From Pseudarthrobacter sp. BIM B-2242 (lineage in GTDB: Bacteria > Actinomycetota > Actinomycetes > Actinomycetales > Micrococcaceae): a stretch of DNA of 64,000 nucleotides. The stretch's first letter is position 1. Each line of letters begins with the position of its first letter. The stretch lies in contig NZ_CP061721.1 of the NCBI RefSeq assembly GCF_014764445.1, positions 2,852,001 to 2,916,000 of the forward strand. The letters run 5' to 3'. Below the pieces are notes generated by a model. The model saw nothing but the letters and a program-made list of their open reading frames with translations. It was not told the origin of the DNA and did no database searches. Shown piece by piece: positions 17,399 through 25,552 of the stretch. A program made the translations under genes and the position numbers.

Positions 17399-17641
17399 GT
17401 GAGTCCCGCCCAGCCTACGCCCCGCGAATTCCTGGCCGCCGCCACGCCCGGAACCCGGGTTGTGGTCCGCTACCGGATCGACGGCGGGCTGACGGACGCG
17501 CTGGGCCATCTGGTGGCCACGGACGACGGCGAGTGCACAGTCAGGACGCGGAAGGCCGACGTCGTGATCCCCCTGGACCTCGTGGTCGCCGCGAAGGAAG
17601 TCCCACCCGCCCCCGAGCGGCGCCGGCCGTCTGCGCAGTAG
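17399..17641 (+). CDS. Stand-alone SH3-like domain (Rv0428c N-terminal type)
   Basis: An 80-residue protein. The core (residues about 18-68: GTRVVVRYRIDGGLTDALGH, then VRTRKADVVIPLDLVVAAKEVPPAP) resembles the small SH3-like barrel found at the N-terminus of Rv0428c-type GNAT acetyltransferases. No acetyltransferase domain follows, so the domain stands alone here. Its function is unknown. It is divergent from fdxA-dapC. Confidence 0.7.
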   Translation: MSPAQPTPREFLAAATPGTRVVVRYRIDGGLTDALGHLVATDDGECTVRTRKADVVIPLDLVVAAKEVPPAPERRRPSAQ

Positions 17642-17690
17642 CGGCGCCGGTCGCTGCGCAGGGACCTCCCGGGCACACGGAGCGGGGGTG

Positions 17691-18500
17691 TCAACGCGCA
17701 GAGCGGCACGTTGCAAGGGCCTGATGCACCATCCGCACGAACTCCCCCGGCTGGCTGAGCAGCATTTCGAAGGTCACCCTGAGCGTGGGGACACCCCGGA
17801 CAACGGTAACGTTCCATCGCCGCCTGTCCTCCCTGTACGCTGACCGCGTGCTGTGGTGGGCGTATCCGTCCGTCTCAATACCCAGCATCCCATCAACGAG
17901 AAGGTCCAGGTGGCCCATCCCCGGAATGTTGACCTGCAGCTCGACCGTGAGCCCCGCATCTTCCAACAAATACCGGGCCATCGTCTCGATTATGGACCCG
18001 GATTGAGGCCGGATCCTTGCCACCAGGCCCAGAATGCTCTTTTCACGTAGCGCCGGAAACCGTTCCCTGAGGGCCGGAAGTTGAACCAGCCCCTTCTTCA
18101 CCGCAGATTCCGCGATGGTCAAGGCCTCAAGCGGCGGCAGGCAGCGGAGCGCTTGGCACACAATATCCAGGGAAGTCAACGGAATGTTGCTTCGATGGAC
18201 CACGCACCCAACTATGGGCCTGCCGTGCCGCGCGGCCAGATGCGGCAGGTGGGGAGCCCGGACAACCCACAACCCCGCTTCCGCTGCAGCCGTGACACAG
18301 CCGGGGACTGCGTAATAACGCCCGGCGTGGATGCGCCAGGGGGCGGCGTCGGGCAGCGCGTAAACGCCCCGGGCCACCCGTTGGATCGACGCATCGAGCA
18401 CGCCGGCTTCAATGTTCCGGCGGGAGACTCCGGCCTGCCGCAGTGAACTTGAACTGGCGACGCCGCCCAGGGCAGCCAGCGCATCGGTAAGGGTTCGCAT
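17691..18500 (-). CDS. AbiEi-like/DUF559 nuclease-fold protein
   Basis: A 269-residue protein. The N-terminus resembles the winged-helix antitoxin-type domain of AbiEi (residues about 1-50, LGGVASSSSLRQAGVSRRNI). The C-terminus has a DUF559/Vsr-like PD-(D/E)xK fold with GIETDGYAHHS and YREDRRRWN, where acidic and Lys/Arg residues form the putative nuclease centre. Such proteins are very common in Micrococcaceae, usually as single genes with no partner toxin, and their role is unknown. No toxin gene adjoins this one. The ATG at 18500 starts the winged-helix domain. Confidence 0.7.
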   Translation of the reverse strand: MRTLTDALAALGGVASSSSLRQAGVSRRNIEAGVLDASIQRVARGVYALPDAAPWRIHAGRYYAVPGCVTAAAEAGLWVVRAPHLPHLAARHGRPIVGCVVHRSNIPLTSLDIVCQALRCLPPLEALTIAESAVKKGLVQLPALRERFPALREKSILGLVARIRPQSGSIIETMARYLLEDAGLTVELQVNIPGMGHLDLLVDGMLGIETDGYAHHSTRSAYREDRRRWNVTVVRGVPTLRVTFEMLLSQPGEFVRMVHQALATCRSAR

Positions 18501-18645
18501 GGTTGCATACTGCCGTGCGCCAAGGCCCGGACGCAGCAACGGGGGCTGCTATGTGGACAACCCGTGAGTGCCACGACGCACGGCATGAGCGCGCCGGGAG
18601 CGTTCCTGCGCATCGGAACCAGGCTTCAGCTCGCAGCCGGAACGC

Positions 18646-18680
18646 AAGAATGCCACCGGCGCGGTGCCGGTGGCATTCTT
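18646..18680 (-). terminator. Terminator of typA
   Basis: A perfect 15-bp stem (18646-18660 with 18666-18680; arm GAATGCCACCGGC) with loop GCGGT. On the minus strand it runs into CTTGCGTTCC, so it fits the end of typA. Confidence 0.8.
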
Positions 18681-18696
18681 GGGAAACTCCGGGTGG

Positions 18697-20625
18697 TTAG
18701 ACCTTGGCGCGGGCGCGGTTGGCCTTTGCACGCTCGTTGGTGTCCAGGATGAGCTTGCGGATACGGATGGACTCCGGGGTCACCTCGACGCACTCGTCTT
18801 CGCGGGCGAATTCGAGGGATTCTTCGAGGGTCAGGTCGCGCGGCGGCGTGAGGTTCTCGAAGGTGTCCGAGGAAGCGGCACGCATGTTGGTGAGCTTCTT
18901 TTCCTTGGTGATGTTCACGTCCATGTCGTCAGCACGGGAGTTCTCGCCGACGATCATGCCCTCGTAGACCTCGGAGGTGGGCTTGACGAAGAACGAGCCA
19001 CGTTCCTGCAGGTTGATCATGGCGAACGGCGTCACCACACCGGCACGGTCCGCGATCATCGAACCGTTGGTACGGTATTCGATCGGGCCGGCCCAGGGCT
19101 CGTAGCCCTCGGCGATGGATGCCGCGATACCGGCGCCACGGGTGTCCGTGAGGAACTTGGTGCGGAAACCGATCAGGCCACGGGCCGGGACGATGAATTC
19201 CATCCGGCACCAGCCGGTACCGTGGTTAGCCATGTTGGTCATGCGGCCCTTGCGGGCTGCCATCAGCTGGGTCACGGCGCCGAGGTACTCTTCGGGCACG
19301 TCGATGGTCATGTGCTCCATCGGCTCGTGGATCTTGCCGTCGATGGTCTTGGTGACCACCTGGGGCTTGCCGACGGTCAGTTCGAAGCCTTCGCGGCGCA
19401 TCTGCTCCACGAGGATGGCCAGCGCGAGCTCACCGCGGCCCTGGACCTCCCAGGCGTCAGGACGCTCGGTGGGCAGGACTTTGAGGGAGACGTTACCGAT
19501 CAGTTCCTTGTCCAGGCGGTCCTTCACCTGGCGGGCCGTGACCTTGGCGCCCTTGACCTTGCCGGCCAGCGGCGAGGTGTTGATACCGATGGTCATGGAG
19601 ATCGCGGGATCGTCCACGGTGATCAGCGGCAGCGGCTGCGGGTTGTCGACGTCGGTGAGGGTCTCACCGATGGTGATTTCCTCGATGCCGGCGACGGCGA
19701 CGATCTCGCCGGGACCGGCGGACTCGGCCGGAACGCGGTCCAGGGCCTTGGTGGCCAGCAGTTCGGTGATCTTGACGTTCTTGAGCTCGCCATTGGCGCG
19801 TGCCCAGGCAACGGTCTGGCCCTTGCGCAGGGTGCCGTTGTAGATGCGCAGCAGGGCGAGACGGCCCAGGAACGGCGAGGCGTCAAGGTTCGTCACGTGT
19901 GCCTGCAGCACGCCGTTCGGGTTGTACGTCGGGGCCGGGATGTGCTCGATGATGGTCTTGAACAGCGGCTCAAGGTCCTCGTTTTCCGGAGCGGAGCCGT
20001 CGGCGGGCTGGTCCAGGGACGCGCGGCCCACCTTGGCGGCGGCGTAAACGACGGGAACTTCGAGGATCTTGTCCAGGTCAAGGTCCGGAACTTCGTCGGC
20101 AAGGTCCGAGGCGAGGCCCAGGAGCAGGTCCATGGACTCGTGGACAACTTCCTCGATGCGCGCATCGGGACGGTCCGTCTTGTTCACCAGGAGGATGACC
20201 GGCAGGTGCGCGGCCAGGGCCTTGCGCAGCACGAAGCGGGTCTGGGGCAGCGGGCCCTCGGAAGCATCAACGAGCAGCACAACGCCGTCAACCATGGACA
20301 GGCCGCGCTCCACCTCGCCACCGAAGTCGGCGTGGCCGGGGGTGTCGATGACGTTGATGGTGATGGTCTCGCCGTTGGAGGACGGTCCGTTGTAGGCCAC
20401 CGTGGTGTTCTTGGCCAGGATGGTGATGCCCTTTTCGCGCTCCAGGTCACCGGAGTCCATCACACGGTCTTCGAGGTGGTTGTGTTCGGCAAAGGAGTTG
20501 GTCTGCTTGAGCATGGCGTCGACCAGGGTGGTCTTGCCGTGGTCAACGTGGGCCACGATCGCGACGTTGCGCAGGTCACTGCGCGATGCAGTGGCTACCG
20601 CAGTGTTGGTGGTGGTTTCAGACAT
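18697..20625 (-). CDS. typA: Translational GTPase TypA/BipA
   Basis: A 642-residue EF-G-like ribosome-associated GTPase. It has the G1 motif AHVDHGKT (25-32), DTPGHADF, NKTD, and the usual domain order G-II-III-V with the BipA-specific C-terminus. It acts on 50S subunit assembly and stress adaptation. A candidate -10 (TAGACT at 20729-20724, minus strand) lies about 100 bases upstream, which implies a leader. The strand opposite is open over most of the gene because of high GC, which I treat as a shadow. Confidence 0.96.
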   Translation of the reverse strand: MSETTTNTAVATASRSDLRNVAIVAHVDHGKTTLVDAMLKQTNSFAEHNHLEDRVMDSGDLEREKGITILAKNTTVAYNGPSSNGETITINVIDTPGHADFGGEVERGLSMVDGVVLLVDASEGPLPQTRFVLRKALAAHLPVILLVNKTDRPDARIEEVVHESMDLLLGLASDLADEVPDLDLDKILEVPVVYAAAKVGRASLDQPADGSAPENEDLEPLFKTIIEHIPAPTYNPNGVLQAHVTNLDASPFLGRLALLRIYNGTLRKGQTVAWARANGELKNVKITELLATKALDRVPAESAGPGEIVAVAGIEEITIGETLTDVDNPQPLPLITVDDPAISMTIGINTSPLAGKVKGAKVTARQVKDRLDKELIGNVSLKVLPTERPDAWEVQGRGELALAILVEQMRREGFELTVGKPQVVTKTIDGKIHEPMEHMTIDVPEEYLGAVTQLMAARKGRMTNMANHGTGWCRMEFIVPARGLIGFRTKFLTDTRGAGIAASIAEGYEPWAGPIEYRTNGSMIADRAGVVTPFAMINLQERGSFFVKPTSEVYEGMIVGENSRADDMDVNITKEKKLTNMRAASSDTFENLTPPRDLTLEESLEFAREDECVEVTPESIRIRKLILDTNERAKANRARAKV

Positions 20626-20900
20626 GCGTTATTGCTCGATTCAGTGGGTAAGCTGTACGTATCGCCGCATGTCCAACCGGAGTCCACGACGGATTGGCCC
20701 ATTAACACAGGGCGCCTTCCATTAGTCTAATCGCTGCCATCTAAAAGCGCCTAAAAATCGCACAGCCATCCGGTCGGACGTTGCGTCGGATCGACGTGGC
20801 GCACCGGCTGCGACACCGATTCCCTGTGATCAAAGTCACTGGATTTTCCTGGGCTGATGCAGCATCATGGCTGTGACACTTCAAGCCCGGAGAACTACTG

Positions 20901-21749
20901 ATGCGAAAAGCCTCGGCTCTGTCCTGCTTAGTCGCATCGGGAATCGCCGCAGGCGTCCTCCTCACCGGCTGCGGGCAGCCACCTGCGCCACCAGCGTCGT
21001 CCACCATCCAGGCTGCCGCGCCCGGGGCCGGGGCGCCGGCTGTCGTGGCCGGGCCCGGGGCGGCCGGTGGCGCGCCAGGGCGGTCCATATCTCCGGGGAC
21101 GGATCCGGAGCTCCTGGCGGCAGGTTCTGTTTTTCGGAACCCGGCCAGCGGCCGGGACGAAGTGATCGTGCCGGACATGCGCCATACCGCCCTCCTGATC
21201 GGTGATTCCCAATCCGAACCCGCTGACGGGTGGCCCCGGCTCGGCCTTGCCTCCGTGGGCTACAAAGTCCACTTCTGCGGGCTCGGCGGAACCGGGTATG
21301 TGGCCGACAACGGCAAGACCGGGAATTATCTTGATGCGCTCCTCCGGGGTGACTGGAAGCTGCCCTACGGGACACCTGCGCTGATTGTCATCCAGGGCGG
21401 CGGCAACGATGCCGCCCGCGGGGCGACGGACGCACAGATCGTGGCCAACGCCGAGCGCCTGATCGGCGTGCTGAAGGAGCGGTATCCGGGCGCGAGGTTC
21501 GCCATGATCGGAACACTGGCGCGGGGAGCCAGCCATGGCGGCGGGCGCAGGACCCAGGTGGATGCACTGCTTGGTACCGTCGCCGCCAGGCAAGGCATCC
21601 CGTTCGTCGGCGTCGGCGACTGGCTGACTACATACAATCTCGCCGGGAACCTGGCAGACTCCGTCCACATGGACTCCGCCGGCCGCAAAACCCTGGGCGG
21701 ACTGCTCGGGTCCCGGCTTCGGCAATTGCAGCTCGTGCCGGTTCCTTAA
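20901..21749 (+). CDS. Secreted SGNH/GDSL-hydrolase lipoprotein
   Basis: A 282-residue exported protein. The lipobox LLTGC places the lipid anchor at Cys24, then a Pro/Ala/Gly linker (about 26-65), then an SGNH hydrolase domain: block I GDSQSEP with nucleophile Ser103, block III GGGND (Asn169) and block V DSVH (Asp253, His256). All catalytic residues are present, so it is probably an active esterase on the cell surface. The substrate is unknown (cell-wall or sugar acetyl esters are likely for this group). GGAG precedes the ATG. Confidence 0.85.
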   Translation: MRKASALSCLVASGIAAGVLLTGCGQPPAPPASSTIQAAAPGAGAPAVVAGPGAAGGAPGRSISPGTDPELLAAGSVFRNPASGRDEVIVPDMRHTALLIGDSQSEPADGWPRLGLASVGYKVHFCGLGGTGYVADNGKTGNYLDALLRGDWKLPYGTPALIVIQGGGNDAARGATDAQIVANAERLIGVLKERYPGARFAMIGTLARGASHGGGRRTQVDALLGTVAARQGIPFVGVGDWLTTYNLAGNLADSVHMDSAGRKTLGGLLGSRLRQLQLVPVP

Positions 21750-21752
21750 ATG

Positions 21753-21793
21753 GAGGATGGAGCCGGAACCCCGCAGGGTTTGGCTCCATCCTC
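21753..21793. terminator. Bidirectional terminator, SGNH hydrolase / peptide ABC operon
   Basis: A nested hairpin: outer arms GAGGATGGAGCC and GGCTCCATCCTC (21753-21764, 21782-21793), inner AACCC/GGGTT. Flanks are TTAAAT and TGTTTAA, so it can act on both convergent genes. Confidence 0.85.
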
Positions 21794-21822
21794 TGTTTAA
21801 CCGGTGCCAGAACCCGGTCCTG

Positions 21823-23538
21823 TCAGGCCACCTCGGGCGGCAGCATCAGGCGGGCACCGGGAATAGCGTTGAGCAGTGCTTTGGTGTAGTCCTGCTGCGG
21901 GGAATCAAAGACGTCATCAGTGGAACCGGTCTCAACCAGCTTTCCCTTTTCCATGACACAGACATGGTCCGCGATCTGCCGGACCACCGCCAGGTCATGG
22001 GTAATAAAGAGATAGGTAAGGCCAAGGTTCGACTGCAGGTCCGCAAGCAGGTTCAGCACCTGGGCCTGGACCAGCACGTCAAGGGCAGAAACGGCTTCGT
22101 CGCAGATGATCACTTCCGGGTCCAGTGCCAGGGCCCGCGCAATGGCGACGCGCTGGCGCTGGCCGCCGGAAAGTTCATTGGGATACCGCCGCATTGTGGA
22201 TTGCGGCAGCGCCACCTGGTCGAGCAGTTCCCGGACCTTCTTCTCCCGGCTCGCCTTGTTTCCCACCTTATGGGTGCGCAGGGGCTCTTCGATGGTCCGG
22301 AAGATGTTGTACATCGGGTCCAGCGAGCCGTACGGATCCTGGAAAATCGGCTGTACACGGCGCCGGAAGGCGAAGATCTCTTTCCTGTTCAGCGTGGACG
22401 TGTCCACGCCGTCGAAAATGATCTTGCCGGATGTGGGAGGCAGAAGGTTCAGCACCATCTGGGCAACCGTGGACTTGCCCGAACCGGACTCCCCCACAAT
22501 CGCCGTGGTGGTTCCCCGCTTGACGCTGAAGGAGACCTTGTCCACGGCAGTGAAATCCGTTGCCCGTCCCACTCCGGACCGGAGTTTGAAGACCTTGGTC
22601 AGGTCCTGGATCTGCAGGACCTCGTCCGGCAGGTCTTTCTCCACGACGGCTTCAGTGGGGGCAAGGAGCTCGTCCGTTTCGATGCCGAGGTCCTTCGCCA
22701 CCTGGATGCGGCGGGAAGCCAGGGACGGCGCCGAGGACACCAACCGCTGGGTGTACGGGTGGCGCGGGTTGCGCAGGAGTTCGAGTGACGGTCCCGCCTC
22801 AACCACCTGGCCGCGGTACATCACCACCACCTTGTCGGCACGTTCGGCCGCGAGGCCAAGATCGTGCGTGATCAGGAGAACGGATGTTCCCAGTTCGGCG
22901 GTCATGCTCTCCAGGTGATCGAGGATCTGCCGCTGCACCGTCACGTCCAGTGCGGATGTGGGCTCGTCGGCGATGAGCAGCCTCGGCTGGCAGGACAGGC
23001 CGATGGCGATCAGGGCGCGCTGACGCATGCCGCCGGAGAACTCGTGGGGATACTGCTTGGCGCGACGGTGGGCATCCGGCAGGCCGGCCTGAGCCAGCAC
23101 CTTGGCAATGTCCTCGGGACCGCTGGGCTGGCCGTTGGCCCTCAGCGTTTCCTTGACCTGATATCCGATTTTCCACACGGGGTTCAGGTTGGACATCGGA
23201 TCCTGCGGGACCATGCCGATGGTGTTGCCGCGAAGCTCGATCATCCGCTTCTCGGAGGCATTGGAGATGTCTTCGCCGTCGAGCAGGATCTGCCCGCCGG
23301 ATACCCGGCCATTGCCGGGAAGGAGGCCGATGGCCGCCAGGGCTGTTGTGGATTTGCCCGAACCGGACTCACCCACAATTGCCACCGTTTCGCCCGGCAT
23401 GATGGTGAGGTGTGCGTTGCGCACCGCCTTGACCTCACCGCCGCTGGTGTCAAAGGTGATGGCGAGGTCCCTGATTTCAAGCAATGGCCGGTCGGCAGGT
23501 GTTCCTGCCTCGTTGAAACTGACGTCAGACGTTGTCAT
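21823..23538 (-). CDS. Peptide ABC transporter ATPase, DppD-DppF fusion
   Basis: A 571-residue protein with two complete ABC domains in one chain. Each has Walker A (GESGSGKST twice), a signature (FSGGMRQR and LSGGQRQR) and a Walker B ([12 protein letters not shown] and VIICDEAVSALD). The oligopeptide-type C-terminal extension after each half is kept. It supplies energy for the two permeases upstream. Two starts are possible: an ATG at 23553 that overlaps the permease stop (ATGA), and the ATG at 23538, which I prefer because AAGGA lies seven bases before it. Confidence 0.92.
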   Translation of the reverse strand: MTTSDVSFNEAGTPADRPLLEIRDLAITFDTSGGEVKAVRNAHLTIMPGETVAIVGESGSGKSTTALAAIGLLPGNGRVSGGQILLDGEDISNASEKRMIELRGNTIGMVPQDPMSNLNPVWKIGYQVKETLRANGQPSGPEDIAKVLAQAGLPDAHRRAKQYPHEFSGGMRQRALIAIGLSCQPRLLIADEPTSALDVTVQRQILDHLESMTAELGTSVLLITHDLGLAAERADKVVVMYRGQVVEAGPSLELLRNPRHPYTQRLVSSAPSLASRRIQVAKDLGIETDELLAPTEAVVEKDLPDEVLQIQDLTKVFKLRSGVGRATDFTAVDKVSFSVKRGTTTAIVGESGSGKSTVAQMVLNLLPPTSGKIIFDGVDTSTLNRKEIFAFRRRVQPIFQDPYGSLDPMYNIFRTIEEPLRTHKVGNKASREKKVRELLDQVALPQSTMRRYPNELSGGQRQRVAIARALALDPEVIICDEAVSALDVLVQAQVLNLLADLQSNLGLTYLFITHDLAVVRQIADHVCVMEKGKLVETGSTDDVFDSPQQDYTKALLNAIPGARLMLPPEVA

Positions 23539-23549
23539 GTATGCATCCT

Positions 23550-24500
23550 TCATCGCTGGCGGCTCTTCGGGTCAAGAGCATCGCGCAGGGCATCCCCCAG
23601 CATGATGAAGCTCAAGACTGTAACGGACAGGGCGGCAGCAGGGTAGAGCAGGATCGTCGGGTTGGTGCGGATCGAGGTCTGGGCCGCGGCGATGTCATTT
23701 CCCCAGGACATGATGCTGCCGGGCAGCCCGATCCCTAGGAAGGACAGGGTGGCTTCGGCCACGATGAACACACCGAGCTCCATGGTGGCCAGGACGATGA
23801 TGGGTGCCAGTGCGTTGGGCAGGACGTGCCGGACCAGGGATCCGATCGATGAGACACCCAGCGAACGGGCTGCCATCACGAAATCCGCGTTCCGTACTTC
23901 GATCACTGCGCCGCGGGTGATGCGGGCCATTTGCGGCCAGCCGAGCACAACGATCACCATCACAACCGTCAGGACGCCACGGTTTTCCCGGAAGATCGGG
24001 AGCTGCGTGATGACCAGCGCACCAAGAATGAGCGGGAGGGCGAAGAAGATATCACCAAGGCGGGCAATCACGGCGTCAACCCAGCCGCCGTAGAATCCGG
24101 CCAGTGCACCAAGGGTCACACCAATGATCAGCACACACAGGACGGACAGGACGCCAACCGTGATGGACGCCTGGGTTCCGTGGATCATGCGGGAGTAGAT
24201 GTCACAGCCCTGGAAGGTGAATCCCAGCGGGTGGCCCGCAGACGGTGCGCCGTTGGAGTTGGCCAGCTGGCAGCCGTTGTTGGGCTCCACCTGCGTGAAC
24301 AGGCCCGGGAATGCAGCCACGATGATCAACAGGACGATCATGATGGAGGAAATGATAAACAGCGGACGACGGCGGAGCTTCCGCCACGCGTCGGCCCACA
24401 GGCTTAGCGGTGCTTCGTCCGTCTTGACAGCATCGGTCGCCAGGAGCGGGGTTTCCTCTACCGGGGCGACAAAATGTTCGATTGCGCGGTTACTTTTCAT
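23550..24500 (-). CDS. Peptide ABC transporter permease, DppC type
   Basis: A 316-residue permease with an N-terminal OppC_N segment and six helices; the EAA loop reads AARSLGVSSIGSLVRHVLPN. The ATG at 24500 has AGGATCC just upstream and overlaps the end of the dppB-type gene by 11 bases. It pairs with the DppB-type subunit as the channel for short peptides or similar solutes. Confidence 0.92.
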   Translation of the reverse strand: MKSNRAIEHFVAPVEETPLLATDAVKTDEAPLSLWADAWRKLRRRPLFIISSIMIVLLIIVAAFPGLFTQVEPNNGCQLANSNGAPSAGHPLGFTFQGCDIYSRMIHGTQASITVGVLSVLCVLIIGVTLGALAGFYGGWVDAVIARLGDIFFALPLILGALVITQLPIFRENRGVLTVVMVIVVLGWPQMARITRGAVIEVRNADFVMAARSLGVSSIGSLVRHVLPNALAPIIVLATMELGVFIVAEATLSFLGIGLPGSIMSWGNDIAAAQTSIRTNPTILLYPAAALSVTVLSFIMLGDALRDALDPKSRQR

Positions 24501-25419
24501 AGCGGATCCTCGGGTCAAGCCAGGCATAGAGCAGATCGACCAACAGGTTGGCGATCACAAAAACGAGTACCAGGACACTCACAATTGCCACGATGGTGGG
24601 GCCTTCGCTGCGGATGATGGCCTGGTAGAGCTTCTGGCCAACACCGGGCACATTGAAGATGAACTCCGTGACGATCGCGCCGCCCATCAGTCCGCCGAGG
24701 TTGGCTCCCAGGTACGTGACAACCGGAATCATCGAGTTGCGCAGAATGTGGGTGATCACCACACGCGGACGGGACAGGCCTTTGGCTGTGGCTGTCCGGA
24801 CGTAGTCGGCATTCATGTTTTCGATGACGGAAGCGCGGGTCAGGCGGAGGACGTAGGCGAAGGAAACCAGGCCCAGCACCGTGGCCGGGAGGATCAGGTT
24901 TCCCCAGTCTGCGTTCGCCCCGACGGTCGGCTTGGCCCAGCCCAGCTGGACGCCCACCAACAGCTGCAGGACAAAACCAAGGACGAATGTGGGGATGGCG
25001 ATAACCACGAGCGAGGCCACCAGCACAGTGGCATCGAAGATCTTGCCTTTACGGAGGCCGGCAACCAGGCCGAAGGCGATTCCGAAGACGGCCTGGATGA
25101 TGAGGGCTTCCACCGCCAGCATGGCTGTCACGGGAAAGATCCGGCCAAGGGTCGCAGCGATGGGCTGGCCGGTGAAGTCGACGCCCAGATTGAAAGTGAA
25201 GAGGTTCTTCAGGAACAGCGCGTACTGGATGTAGAAAGGCTGGTCGAGGTTGTATTGCTGGCGTATCGCCGCAATAACGGCTTCGCTGGGAGGCCGGTCG
25301 CCGAAGAGCGCGCGGACGGGGTCGCCGGGAAGGGCAAAGACCATGAAGTAGACGAGCAGCGTGGTCCCCAGGAACACGGGGATGACCTGCAACAGGCGGC
25401 GGAGGATGTACTGGATCAC
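24490..25419 (-). CDS. Peptide ABC transporter permease, DppB type
   Basis: A 309-residue permease of the DppB/OppB family. The N-terminus IQYILRRLLQVIPVFLGTTL is typical, and the EAA loop reads RTATAKGLSRPRVVITHILRN. The start is GTG with GAGGAC upstream. A hairpin lies in the 133-bp gap between the binding-protein gene and this one. Confidence 0.92.
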   Translation of the reverse strand: MIQYILRRLLQVIPVFLGTTLLVYFMVFALPGDPVRALFGDRPPSEAVIAAIRQQYNLDQPFYIQYALFLKNLFTFNLGVDFTGQPIAATLGRIFPVTAMLAVEALIIQAVFGIAFGLVAGLRKGKIFDATVLVASLVVIAIPTFVLGFVLQLLVGVQLGWAKPTVGANADWGNLILPATVLGLVSFAYVLRLTRASVIENMNADYVRTATAKGLSRPRVVITHILRNSMIPVVTYLGANLGGLMGGAIVTEFIFNVPGVGQKLYQAIIRSEGPTIVAIVSVLVLVFVIANLLVDLLYAWLDPRIRYEK

Positions 25420-25492
25420 AGCAGGTCCTCGGCGGCGGATAGGTGATGGAACGGAATCATTGCGAACAGCTTCCTGCCGGTGTCAATGCTAT

Positions 25493-25520
25493 GGGGGCCC
25501 GGCCCATAGGCCGGACCCCC
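25493..25520. terminator. Intra-operon hairpin after the peptide-binding protein gene
   Basis: GGGGGCCCGGCC, loop CATA, then GGCCGGACCCCC (one internal mismatch). On the minus strand, the direction of the operon, no T-run follows, so mRNA stabilisation or partial termination are both possible. On the plus strand it runs into ATTAGCTTTTT, which would stop antisense transcription. Confidence 0.65.
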
Positions 25521-25552
25521 ATTAGCTTTTTGAGTTGGACGGGTTCAGAGGA

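Noticed and set aside
17691..18500. Toxin-antitoxin or phage-defence system based on the AbiEi-like gene
   Set aside because: No AbiEii-type nucleotidyltransferase or other toxin adjoins it; such single genes are widespread in this group.
18664..20730. A very long plus-strand open frame opposite typA
   Set aside because: It mirrors typA codon by codon; high GC leaves the antisense frame free of stops. Composition (rich in His, Gly, Val, Asp) is that of an antisense shadow and no domain is seen.
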